64,000 nucleotides of DNA from contig NZ_UIHB01000001.1 of assembly GCF_900476395.1 (NCBI RefSeq), forward strand, positions 835,385 to 899,384, in the 5' to 3' direction. Made by a program: the position numbers and the translations under genes. Below the pieces are notes generated by a model. That model did no database searches. It was not told where the DNA came from and saw nothing but the letters and a program-made list of their open reading frames with translations. This DNA comes from Xanthomonas euroxanthea (GTDB lineage: Bacteria > Pseudomonadota > Gammaproteobacteria > Xanthomonadales > Xanthomonadaceae). Below are positions 9,333 through 17,361 of this stretch, piece after piece. Every line of letters begins with the position of its first letter. The stretch's first letter is position 1.

Positions 9333-10571
9333 GTGCCCTCCTACGCCGGTCCTCCCGTCGCCTCCCGTCCGGGCGAAGTCACCTCCACGCTGCGGCTGCT
9401 GGTCTATCTGGTGCTGGCGATCGTGCTGATCGCGCTCGATAGCCGGGGGGGCTGGCTGAGCCAGGTGCGCCTGCAGGCCAACCTGCTGATCCAGCCGATC
9501 TGGGCCGTGGCCGGGTTGCCGGGGCGGATCGGCTCGCAGGTGCGCGACAACGCCGCCACCCACGCGCAGCTGGTGGAAGAAACCCGCGACCTGCGCAACC
9601 AGCTGCTGGTGGCCAATGCGCGCCTGACCCGGCTGCAGACCGCCGCGCTGGACAATGCGCAGCTGCGCGAACTGCTCAACGTGGCCGAGCGCCGCGGGCT
9701 TGACGTGCAGCTGGCGCCGATCCTGGATATCGACCTGGACCCGACCCGGCAGCGCCTGCTGCTGGATGCCGGCAGCCGCGATGGCGTGCTGATGGGCCAG
9801 GCGGTGATCGATGCCGGCGGGCTGATGGGCCAGGTGATCGAGGTGACCCCGCTGCATTCGACCGTGCTGCTGCTGACCGACCCCGACCACGCGGTGCCGG
9901 TCAGTGTGGCGCGCAACGGCGTGCGCCTGATCGTCTATGGCCGCGGCGACCGGCTGGAACTGCGCGACATCCCGCTCAGTGCCGGCGTGCAGGTGGGCGA
10001 CGAGATCGTCACCTCCGGCCTCGGTGGCCGCTTTCCGGCCGGCTTCCCGGTCGGCAAGGTGTCCGAACTGCATCCGGACGACACCCACGCCTTCCTGGTC
10101 GGCGAACTGACCCCGGCCGCCAAGCTCGATCGCGGCCGCGATGTGCTGTTGCTGCGCGCCGGCAAGCCGCTACGCGTGGCGCCGGGAATCGGGAGTGGGG
10201 AATCGGGAATGGGGAGTGGCAACGGCGCCGGTGCTGCATCGGTGCCGGCCTCGACGCCGACCGGACAGGCCACTCCCGTTCCGCCGCAAGGAAGTGCGCC
10301 TGCCAAGCCGTCGGGAATGAGGATTGAGGGAGCGGGAATCGGCAACGGCAACGGTGCTGCATCGATGCCGTCCTTGCGATTGACCAGGCAAGGCGCAGCA
10401 TCTGCATCGTCGCAAGGGGCCGCTCCTACCGATTCCCGATTCCCGATTCCCAATTCCCGTCCCCGAAACAACCAGGGCGCAGCCACCGCGCCGCCGCAGA
10501 ACACCGCTCCTGCCGATTCCCCATTCCCGATTCCCCAATCCCGTCCGTCTCCGCAGGAGACGGAGCAATGA
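9333..10571 (+). CDS. mreC: Rod shape-determining protein MreC with repeat-derived C-terminal tail
   Basis: 412 residues, longer than the usual 280-370. One membrane segment (about 21-38), a coiled coil (about 75-118) and the beta-barrel MreC domain (about 120-280) are normal; MreC scaffolds PBP2 and RodA in the periplasm. The last 128 residues (285-412) are low complexity and arise from heptamer repeats running through the coding frame: GIGSGESGMGSGNG from forward units, DSRFPIPNSR and DSPFPIPQSR from reverse units, plus a duplicated NGAGAAS/NGNGAAS segment. The start is GTG at 9333 without an evident ribosome binding site, because the repeat arm abuts it. The 3' end overlaps mreD by 4 nt. 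Confidence 0.92.
   Translation: MPSYAGPPVASRPGEVTSTLRLLVYLVLAIVLIALDSRGGWLSQVRLQANLLIQPIWAVAGLPGRIGSQVRDNAATHAQLVEETRDLRNQLLVANARLTRLQTAALDNAQLRELLNVAERRGLDVQLAPILDIDLDPTRQRLLLDAGSRDGVLMGQAVIDAGGLMGQVIEVTPLHSTVLLLTDPDHAVPVSVARNGVRLIVYGRGDRLELRDIPLSAGVQVGDEIVTSGLGGRFPAGFPVGKVSELHPDDTHAFLVGELTPAAKLDRGRDVLLLRAGKPLRVAPGIGSGESGMGSGNGAGAASVPASTPTGQATPVPPQGSAPAKPSGMRIEGAGIGNGNGAASMPSLRLTRQGAASASSQGAAPTDSRFPIPNSRPRNNQGAATAPPQNTAPADSPFPIPQSRPSPQETEQ
10185..10550. repeat. Intragenic heptamer repeats inside the 3' end of mreC
   Basis: GGGAATC-type units occur in forward orientation at about 10185-10220 and 10313-10340 and in reverse orientation at about 10429-10457 and 10513-10545, forming nested inverted pairs. 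A second repeat (GGTGCTGCATC followed by GGTGCCG or GATGCCG) appears at about 10230 and 10351. All units keep the reading frame of mreC open. Confidence 0.8.
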
Positions 10572-11053
10572 CCCGCATGCGCAACACCTGGATCCTGCCG
10601 GCGAGCATCCTCATCGCGCTGGTGCTGGGCCTGCTGCCGCTGCCGGTGGTGGTGCAGCCGCTGCGTCCGTACTGGCTGGCGCTGGTGCTGGCTTACTGGG
10701 TGATCGAGGAGCCGGACCGGGTCGGGCTGGGCATCGCCTTCGTGGCCGGCGTGCTGGCCGACCTGCTGTATGGCGGGCTGCTCGGCGAACAGGCGCTGCG
10801 GCTGGTGATCATGACCTTCATCCTGCAGCGCTTCCGCGCGCGGATGCGCTTCTTCCCGGTCTCGCAGCAGGCGCTGGCGATCGGCGGGCTGCTGCTCAAC
10901 GACCGCATCGTCTCCTCGGCGGTGCATCTGGCGGTGGGCGAGCCGACCCTGCCGTGGAGCTACTGGTGGGCGCCGCTGCTGGGCATGGCGCTGTGGCCGC
11001 CGCTGTTCGTGTTGCTGGATGCGGTACGGCTGGGCAAGCGGAGCAAGAAGTAA
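10568..11053 (+). CDS. mreD: Rod shape-determining protein MreD
   Basis: 161 residues, strongly hydrophobic with about five membrane segments, the normal size for MreD. The start ATG overlaps the mreC stop by 4 nt, so translation is coupled. MreD is an inner membrane partner of MreC and RodA in the elongasome. The N-terminus (basic residues, then ILIALVLGLLPLPVVV) and the ADLLYGGLLGEQALR segment are typical. Confidence 0.93.
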   Translation: MTRMRNTWILPASILIALVLGLLPLPVVVQPLRPYWLALVLAYWVIEEPDRVGLGIAFVAGVLADLLYGGLLGEQALRLVIMTFILQRFRARMRFFPVSQQALAIGGLLLNDRIVSSAVHLAVGEPTLPWSYWWAPLLGMALWPPLFVLLDAVRLGKRSKK

Positions 11054-11056
11054 GCC

Positions 11057-13117
11057 ATGCACGGGCGTCGTCACCCCAAGAACCCGCACGCGGAGGCCGA
11101 GCAGTTCCGCCGGCGTGCGGTGCTGGGCTTTGTGATGGTGGTGATCTGCCTGGTCGGCCTGGGCGGCTGGTACTTCAAGCTGCAGGTGCTCGACCACGAG
11201 GTCTACGCCACCCGCTCGGAAGCCAACCGCATCAAGCCCAAGCCGGTGGTGCCCGGGCGCGGCATGATCTACGACCGCACCGGCCGGCTGCTGGCCGAGA
11301 ACGTGCCGGCCTTCCGCCTGGACGTGACCCCGGACAAGGTCACCGACATGAACGCCATGCTGGCCGCGCTGGGCAAGGTGATCCCGATCGCGCCGGAGGA
11401 CCTGGAACGTTTCAATCGCGAGCGGCGCGCGCGGCGCAGCTTCCTGCCGGTGACCCTCAAGTTGCGCATGAGCGATGAGGAAATGGCGCGCTTTGCGGTG
11501 GAGCGCTGGCGCTTTCCCGGCGTGGAGCTGGAGCCGTACCTGACCCGGCGCTACCCGTACGGCCCGCTGTTCGCGCACATCATCGGCTACGTCGGCCGCA
11601 TCGACGAGAAGGACCTGGCGGTGCTGGGCGAGGGCAATGCCGCGCTCACCCACATGGGCAAGTCCGGGCTGGAGCGCTACTACGAGCAGGATCTGCGCGG
11701 CCAGGTCGGTTACGAGCAGGTCGAAACCAATGTGCAGGGGCGGGCCATCCGCACCGTCGGCCGGGTCGCGCCGCAGTCGGGTGCGGACCTGCGGCTGTCG
11801 GTGGATGCCGACCTGCAGCGCGCGATGGTGGCCGCGTTTGGCGAGCACGAAGGCGCGGCGATCGCGATGGACCCGCGCACCGGCGAGATCCTGGGTATGG
11901 TCAGCCTGCCCAGCTACGACCCCAACCTGTTCGTCAACGGCATCTCGCATACCGACTTCAAGATGCTCAACGACAACCCGTCGCGGCCGCAGTTCAACCG
12001 GCTGGTGCTGGGCGGGGTGGCGCCGGGCTCCACGCTCAAGCCGCTGATCGCGCTGGCCGGGCTGGACAGCGGCCTGCGCCGGCCGGAAGACCGGGTGCTG
12101 TCCACCGGCATGTTCTACCTGCCCGGGGTCAGCCGCGGCTGGGGCGACTCGCACCGCGGCGGCCATGGCTGGACCGATCTACGCAAGTCGATCGCCCAGT
12201 CGGTCAATACCTACTACTACCGCCTGGCGGTGGACATGGGCATCGACCGGTTCGACCACTACATGGGCGAGTACGGTTTCGGTCAACCGACCGGGGTGGA
12301 CCTGCTCGGCGAGATCGGCGGCATCCTGCCGTCGCCGGCCTACAAGTACAAGACCCGCAAGGAACGCTGGTACCCCGGTGATACCGTCAACATCGCCATC
12401 GGCCAGGGTGACTGGAAGGTCACGCCGCTGCAGCTGGCGCGCGGGGTGTCGGCGATCGCCAGCGGGCTGCTGCTGCGCCCGCACCTGGTGCTGGAGGAGC
12501 GCACCGGCTTCGACCACCCCTGGCAGCCGATGATCCAGCCGCCGGGCAAGCCGATCAGCCCGAGCGCGGCGCACCTGCAGGTGGTGCGCGAGGGCATGAT
12601 GGACACCATGCGTCCGGGCGGCACCGGCTATGCGATCACCCCCGGCGCGCCGTACCAGATGGCCGGCAAGACCGGCACCGCGCAGGTGGTCAGCCGCAAG
12701 GGCGTGGCCGCGGTGGATCCGCGCAGCCTGCCGCTGCATCTGCGTCACCGTGGCCTGTTCGTCGGCTTCGCCCCGGCCGACAACCCGGTCATCGCGGTGG
12801 CGGTGGCGGTGGAGGGCGGCGGGTTCGGGACCAGTTCGGCCGCGCCGATCGCACGCAAGATCTTCGACGCCTGGCTGCTCGGCAAGCTGCCCGCCGGCCT
12901 GGAGCCGCTGGACAGCGAGCTGGGCATGACCGCGGTGGGCGTCAACCAGTTCGAAGCCGGCGCCACCGATGCGCGCCAGGCCGGCGATGCGGCCGCAGCC
13001 ACGCTGGCCGAGTTGCCGGTGGTGATCGGCCAGACCGCGGTGGCCCTGGACCCCAATACGCCGGCGCAGCCGGTGGTGCCGGATGTGCCCGATGCGGTCC
13101 AGGAGACCGACCATTGA
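11057..13117 (+). CDS. mrdA: Penicillin-binding protein 2 (elongation-specific transpeptidase)
   Basis: 686 residues, somewhat longer than E. coli PBP2 (633) because of an alanine-rich tail after about residue 625. One membrane anchor (about 21-40), a dimerisation/pedestal domain, and a transpeptidase domain with all three motifs: STLK at 325-328 (acyl-enzyme serine), SVN at 382-384 and KTG at 538-540. It cross-links peptidoglycan during lateral growth together with RodA and MreC. It starts 3 nt after the mreD stop and its stop overlaps the rodA start. Confidence 0.96.
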   Translation: MHGRRHPKNPHAEAEQFRRRAVLGFVMVVICLVGLGGWYFKLQVLDHEVYATRSEANRIKPKPVVPGRGMIYDRTGRLLAENVPAFRLDVTPDKVTDMNAMLAALGKVIPIAPEDLERFNRERRARRSFLPVTLKLRMSDEEMARFAVERWRFPGVELEPYLTRRYPYGPLFAHIIGYVGRIDEKDLAVLGEGNAALTHMGKSGLERYYEQDLRGQVGYEQVETNVQGRAIRTVGRVAPQSGADLRLSVDADLQRAMVAAFGEHEGAAIAMDPRTGEILGMVSLPSYDPNLFVNGISHTDFKMLNDNPSRPQFNRLVLGGVAPGSTLKPLIALAGLDSGLRRPEDRVLSTGMFYLPGVSRGWGDSHRGGHGWTDLRKSIAQSVNTYYYRLAVDMGIDRFDHYMGEYGFGQPTGVDLLGEIGGILPSPAYKYKTRKERWYPGDTVNIAIGQGDWKVTPLQLARGVSAIASGLLLRPHLVLEERTGFDHPWQPMIQPPGKPISPSAAHLQVVREGMMDTMRPGGTGYAITPGAPYQMAGKTGTAQVVSRKGVAAVDPRSLPLHLRHRGLFVGFAPADNPVIAVAVAVEGGGFGTSSAAPIARKIFDAWLLGKLPAGLEPLDSELGMTAVGVNQFEAGATDARQAGDAAAATLAELPVVIGQTAVALDPNTPAQPVVPDVPDAVQETDH

Positions 13118-14232
13118 GTGACATCCTGCGCTGGCTGGTGGACATGGTGGCGCGCTTCACGCGCAGCCTGGACTGGGTGCTGTGCCTGGCGCTGGGGGCG
13201 CTGATGGTGATCGGGCTGTCGGTGCTCAAGAGCGCCGGCGGCGCCGCCAACGGCGATCACCTGGTGATGGCGCAAGCCGTGCGCTTTGTCATCGGCCTGG
13301 CCGCGATGTGGGGCATTTCGCGCATGTCGGTGCTGCGCCTGCGCGCCTGGACGCCATGGGTGTACGGCCTGTCGATGCTGCCGTTGCTGGCGGTATTTGC
13401 GCTGGGCACCGGCAAATACGGCCGCCAGTGGCTGGATCTGAAACTGTTCTACCTGCAGCCGGCCGAGTTGCTCAAGATCAGCCTGCCGATGATGGCGGCC
13501 TGGTATCTGCACCGCATGCCGTTGCCGCCGCGCATCTCCACCGTGCTGGTGACCGGCGTGATCATCGGCGTGCCGACCGCCCTGATCATGCTGCAGCCGG
13601 ACTTCGGCACCGGCGTGCTGATCGCCGCCAGCGGGGTGTTCGTGCTGCTGCTGGCCGGCCTGCCGTGGTGGTGGGTGGCGGTGGGCGTGGGTGGCGTCTC
13701 GGCGGCCGCGCCGGTGGCCTGGTTCTGGCTGCTGCGGCCGTACCAGAAGGACCGCATCATGATGTTCCTCAACCCGGAAAACGATGCGCTGGGCGCCGGC
13801 TGGAACATCATCCAGTCCAAGATTGCGATCGGCTCCGGCGGCTTCGACGGCAAGGGCTGGGGGCTGGGGTCGCAGTCGCATCTGAACTTCATCCCCGAAC
13901 AGACCACCGACTTTGCGTTCTCGGTCCTCAGTGAAGAATTCGGCTGGATCGGCGTGGCGACCGTGCTCAGCCTGTACCTGATTGTGATCGCGCGCTGCCT
14001 GTGGATCGCCTCGCAGGCACGCGACACCTATTCGCGCCTGGTCGCCGGTGCCACCGGGCTGGCCTTCTTCGTCTACGTGCTGGTCAACGGCGGCATGATC
14101 TCCGGCCTGCTGCCGGTGGTGGGCGTGCCGATGCCGCTGATGAGTTACGGCGGCACCTCGGCGGTGTCGCTGCTGGCCGGGCTGGGCCTGGTGATGGCGG
14201 TCAAGACGCACCGTCCGGTGCATGGGTACTGA
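13114..14232 (+). CDS. rodA: Rod shape-determining protein RodA (SEDS glycosyltransferase)
   Basis: 372 residues with about ten membrane segments. SEDS polymerises lipid II into glycan strands alongside PBP2. The family motifs near the C-terminus are present (LPVVGVPMPLMSYGGTSAVS), as is the loop region PENDALGAGWNIIQSKIAIGS. The start codon is TTG at 13114, inside the mrdA stop (TTGA overlap), with AGGAG about 9 nt upstream; no better start fits the family. This is the last gene of the mre/mrd cluster. Confidence 0.95.
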   Translation: MSDILRWLVDMVARFTRSLDWVLCLALGALMVIGLSVLKSAGGAANGDHLVMAQAVRFVIGLAAMWGISRMSVLRLRAWTPWVYGLSMLPLLAVFALGTGKYGRQWLDLKLFYLQPAELLKISLPMMAAWYLHRMPLPPRISTVLVTGVIIGVPTALIMLQPDFGTGVLIAASGVFVLLLAGLPWWWVAVGVGGVSAAAPVAWFWLLRPYQKDRIMMFLNPENDALGAGWNIIQSKIAIGSGGFDGKGWGLGSQSHLNFIPEQTTDFAFSVLSEEFGWIGVATVLSLYLIVIARCLWIASQARDTYSRLVAGATGLAFFVYVLVNGGMISGLLPVVGVPMPLMSYGGTSAVSLLAGLGLVMAVKTHRPVHGY

Positions 14233-14408
14233 GCCGGCGCGTGCTGCAGCCCACGGTGGCAGGCGTACCCACCTCGCCAGAACGAATCATGGCTGACCAG
14301 GTGCACCACGCCGCGTGCGACAGGCGCATGACACGCCGCTGACACTGCCCAGGACGCGTGCGGTTGTGCGTGCTGCGTTGCAATGACGACACGCCGACGC
14401 AGGGCCGC

Positions 14409-14469
14409 TTCGCGCGTGCGGCACCGGGTTCGCTCGCCTTCTGTGGGTGGGGGCGTTGCGCCGTAGAGT
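14409..14469 (+). promoter_or_regulatory. Perfect PIP box (HrpX-dependent promoter)
   Basis: TTCGC at 14409-14413 and TTCGC at 14429-14433 are separated by exactly 15 bp, followed after 30 bp by TAGAGT at 14464-14469, which matches the YANNNT -10 element. This is the established plant-inducible promoter architecture bound by HrpX. It lies 82 bp before the polygalacturonase ATG at 14551. The rest of the 318-bp gap shows no other feature. Confidence 0.85.
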
Positions 14470-14550
14470 CCGATGCGCCGCTGTCTGCCCGCGGCTGCGT
14501 CGCGTTGCAGCTGCAGGCGCGCACCATTCCTCTTTCCGGTGACCTCTTCC

Positions 14551-15951
14551 ATGAAATTGCTAAGCGCCGCCATCGGCGGTGTCTGTCTGACGTTCGCTGC
14601 ACACGCCGGCGCCATCACCCTTGCCAGCGGCGATGCGCGCGCCGTGTCCGAGCCGGCGATTCCTGCCACCTGCCAGGCGGTGAGCGCCAGCCACACGCCG
14701 AGCGGGCGCCTGTTCGATGCCGCGCTGGAAAGCGCGGCGCCCGATACCAAGACCATCCAGGCCGCGTTGACGGCCTGCACCGGCAAGAACGGCAGCGTGC
14801 TGCTCAAGGCCGGCACCGGCGACGCGTTTCTCAGCGGCCCGCTGACGATTCCCACCGGCGTCACCCTGGTCGTCGATCAGGGCGTGACCCTGTACGGCTC
14901 GCGCAATCCGGCCGATTACGGCAGCGGTTGCGGCGTTGCGGGCGCCAAGAGCGGTGGCTGCCTGCCGCTGATCGGCATCAAGGGCGCCAGGTCCGGCGTG
15001 ATGGGCGTACGCACCGGCGGGCGGCAGGGCACGATCGATGGGCGTGGCGACCTGCCCATGCTCGGCAGGACCACCACCTGGTGGCAATTCGGCGAAAACG
15101 CCAAGGCTGCCGGCCAGGTGCAGAACAGCCCGGACCTGATCAAGGTGCAGAACTCCACCACGTTCACCCTCTACCACGTCAATCTGATCAACGCGGCGTA
15201 CTTTCATTTCTTCGCGCACATCGTCGATGGCCTGACCATCTGGGGCGTGCGGGTGAAATCGCCGGCCACCAGCCCCAACACCGACGGCCTGGATCTGGAC
15301 AGCGTGCTCAACGCCAGCCTGGTCGACAACGATGTGATGGGCGGCGACGACTGCGTGGCGATCAAGACCATTGCGTCGAGGTCCGGCAACATCACCGTGC
15401 GCGACAACCGCTGCTACGGCACCCACGGCATCTCGATCGGCAGCGAGGTGATGTCCGGGGTCAACAACGTGCTGGTCGACAACAACGCCATCACGGCCAG
15501 CGACGATGCCGGCAACCGCAGCACCGACAACACCGGGCTGCGCATCAAGACTAGCCTGGCCAAGGGCGGCCCGGTCAGCCTGGTGACCTATCGCAATACC
15601 TGCCTGTACGGGGTGACCAGCCCGCTGGTGATCAACCCGTTCTATGCGACCGGCGGCAGCGGCACCAAGCCCAGCTTCAACGACATCGTCGTCAACGGCC
15701 TGCGCACCACCGGCGATGCCGGCCTCAAGGGCAAGGGCTGGATCCTGAGAGGTTTCGATGCGCAGACGCCGCTGGACCTGACACTGGCCAACGTGGCCAC
15801 CGGCAATACCGCGGTCACCGCCAGCGACGCGCGGATCGGGCTCAGCAACAGCGCGCTCACCCCGACCGGCAGCAATGTCACCACGCCCACCGTGCAACTC
15901 GGCGGCAGCGTGCCCACCTGCTCGACCGCACCGCGCTTCCCGGCCCTGTAA
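14551..15951 (+). CDS. pehA: Secreted polygalacturonase, glycoside hydrolase family 28
   Basis: 466 residues. A signal peptide (MKLLSAAIGG, then a hydrophobic run ending AHA-GA near 21) directs export, and type II secretion is expected for this family. The right-handed beta-helix carries the GH28 signatures: NTDG at 243-246, the catalytic pair in GGDDC (D266, D267), H292 in THGISIGSE, and RIK at 331-333 for substrate binding. It cleaves alpha-1,4 galacturonan in plant cell-wall pectin. ATG 14551 is chosen because an upstream in-frame ATG at 14473 lies only 3 nt after the -10 element, before any transcript start. The PIP box upstream indicates HrpG/HrpX control during plant infection. Confidence 0.92.
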   Translation: MKLLSAAIGGVCLTFAAHAGAITLASGDARAVSEPAIPATCQAVSASHTPSGRLFDAALESAAPDTKTIQAALTACTGKNGSVLLKAGTGDAFLSGPLTIPTGVTLVVDQGVTLYGSRNPADYGSGCGVAGAKSGGCLPLIGIKGARSGVMGVRTGGRQGTIDGRGDLPMLGRTTTWWQFGENAKAAGQVQNSPDLIKVQNSTTFTLYHVNLINAAYFHFFAHIVDGLTIWGVRVKSPATSPNTDGLDLDSVLNASLVDNDVMGGDDCVAIKTIASRSGNITVRDNRCYGTHGISIGSEVMSGVNNVLVDNNAITASDDAGNRSTDNTGLRIKTSLAKGGPVSLVTYRNTCLYGVTSPLVINPFYATGGSGTKPSFNDIVVNGLRTTGDAGLKGKGWILRGFDAQTPLDLTLANVATGNTAVTASDARIGLSNSALTPTGSNVTTPTVQLGGSVPTCSTAPRFPAL

Positions 15952-15955
15952 TCAA

Positions 15956-15983
15956 CCAGGCGCGGCCACCCGGCCGCGCCTGG
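15956..15983 (+). terminator. Perfect 12-bp hairpin after polygalacturonase gene
   Basis: CCAGGCGCGGCC (15956-15967) and GGCCGCGCCTGG (15972-15983) pair perfectly around a 4-nt loop, 4 nt after the stop codon. There is no T-tract, so it may stabilise the 3' end or be only part of a terminator. A short ATTCCCC repeat follows at about 16137-16156. Confidence 0.5.
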
Positions 15984-16221
15984 CGGCCGCAGTGACAGCA
16001 AAGGGACCAACGCCCGCCGATCAGGCCGCCAGGTGAAGAAACCAAAGCAGGCCCCACGGCACGGCGCCGAACCCGACGCCTCGCCAGCCCCAGCCTGCCG
16101 TGACAGCAAATCCGGGGCCGCACACGCGCAGCACCCCATTCCCCATTCCCCGCCACTCAAAGCTCTTTCCTTTCATGGCCTTATTGCCAGAAGTTCATCT
16201 GTTCTCTGTTACCCTCGGCCG

Positions 16222-17361
16222 ATGATTCGACGCACTCTGACCTGCCTGCTCACCCTCGGCCTTGTCGCCTGCGCGACCCAGCCCAGCCCTCCGACCCCGC
16301 CGCCGGCCGCCAGCGCGCCCCCGGCCAAGCCACCGAGCACCCCGGTCGCGCCCGTCAGTGCGGCTGCCGAAGCGCCCGCGCTGCCGCCGGTGGACCTGAC
16401 CCCGGTGCCGTTCGAGATCGCCCGTGCCAACTTCGTGCGCGACACCGCTGCCAAGTACGGCATCGACGCCGCACAGATCGAAGCGGTGCTGGCGCAGGCG
16501 CAGTTCAAGGACGCCATCGTCACCGCGATGTCGCGCCCGGCCGAGCGGGTCAAGCCGTGGAACGAATACCGCCCGATGTTCATCACCCAGGCGCGCATCG
16601 ATGGCGGCCGCAAGTTCCTGGCCGAGCATCGTACAGAGCTGAGCAAGGTCGAAGCCGCCACCGGCGTGCCGGCGCAGGTGATCGTGGCCATCATCGGGGT
16701 AGAAACCAGTTACGGCAGCAATGCCGGCAAGTACCGCGTGCTGGACGCGCTGTACACGCTGGCCTTCCGCTACCCGCGTAGCGGCGACCCGGCCAAGCTC
16801 GAACGCGAAGTGCGTCGGGAGCTGTTCTTCCGCGATGAACTCGGCCAGCTGTTCGCGCTCGGCAAGGAAGAGCAGCTCGATGTCACCACGCTGATCGGCA
16901 GCTATGCAGGCGCGATGGGCATGGGCCAGTTCATGCCGTCCAGCTACCGCCAGTTCGCCGTCGATGGCGATGCCGACGGCAAGCGCAACCTGTTCACCGA
17001 CCACAACGACGTGTTCGCCTCGGTGGCCAACTACTTCGTCAAGAAGGGCGGCTGGGTGCGCGGTGGTCAGGTCGCGGTGCCGGCCACGCTGGCCGCAGGC
17101 CACGAGGAATTCAATCCCACCGACTGGTCGCCGGTGCACACGCTGGCCGATCTGTCCGCGCGCGGCTACCACCCCAATGCGCCGGTGGTGGCCGGCACTA
17201 CCGCCACGCCGATCACCCTGGACGATGCCAACGGCAAGCAGTACTGGCTGGGCTTCCAGAATTTCTACGCGATCACCCGTTACAACATTTCCAAGATGTA
17301 CGCGATGGCCGTGTTCCAGCTGTCCGAGGCCATCGCCGGCAAGGAGTTACCCCCGGCATGA
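16222..17361 (+). CDS. mltB: Lytic murein transglycosylase B, lipoprotein
   Basis: 379 residues from ATG 16222; an in-frame start at 16033 would add 63 residues before the signal peptide. The lipobox LVAC places the lipidated cysteine at 17, followed by a proline/alanine-rich linker to about 60, typical of an outer membrane lipoprotein. The MltB fold shows the catalytic glutamate E161 in GVETSYGSNAGKYRVLDAL and the GAMGMGQFMPSSYR motif. It cuts glycan strands giving 1,6-anhydro-muramyl ends. The stop overlaps the next gene (rlpA) by 4 nt, so the two wall enzymes are coupled. Confidence 0.94.
   Translation: MIRRTLTCLLTLGLVACATQPSPPTPPPAASAPPAKPPSTPVAPVSAAAEAPALPPVDLTPVPFEIARANFVRDTAAKYGIDAAQIEAVLAQAQFKDAIVTAMSRPAERVKPWNEYRPMFITQARIDGGRKFLAEHRTELSKVEAATGVPAQVIVAIIGVETSYGSNAGKYRVLDALYTLAFRYPRSGDPAKLEREVRRELFFRDELGQLFALGKEEQLDVTTLIGSYAGAMGMGQFMPSSYRQFAVDGDADGKRNLFTDHNDVFASVANYFVKKGGWVRGGQVAVPATLAAGHEEFNPTDWSPVHTLADLSARGYHPNAPVVAGTTATPITLDDANGKQYWLGFQNFYAITRYNISKMYAMAVFQLSEAIAGKELPPA

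Noticed and set aside
14473..14550. Earlier ATG for the polygalacturonase
   Set aside because: It lies 3 nt after the -10 element of the PIP promoter and would put 26 non-signal residues before a clean signal peptide.
15956..15983. Hairpin as a full rho-independent terminator
   Set aside because: The stem is perfect but no T-tract follows, so only a lower-confidence call was kept.
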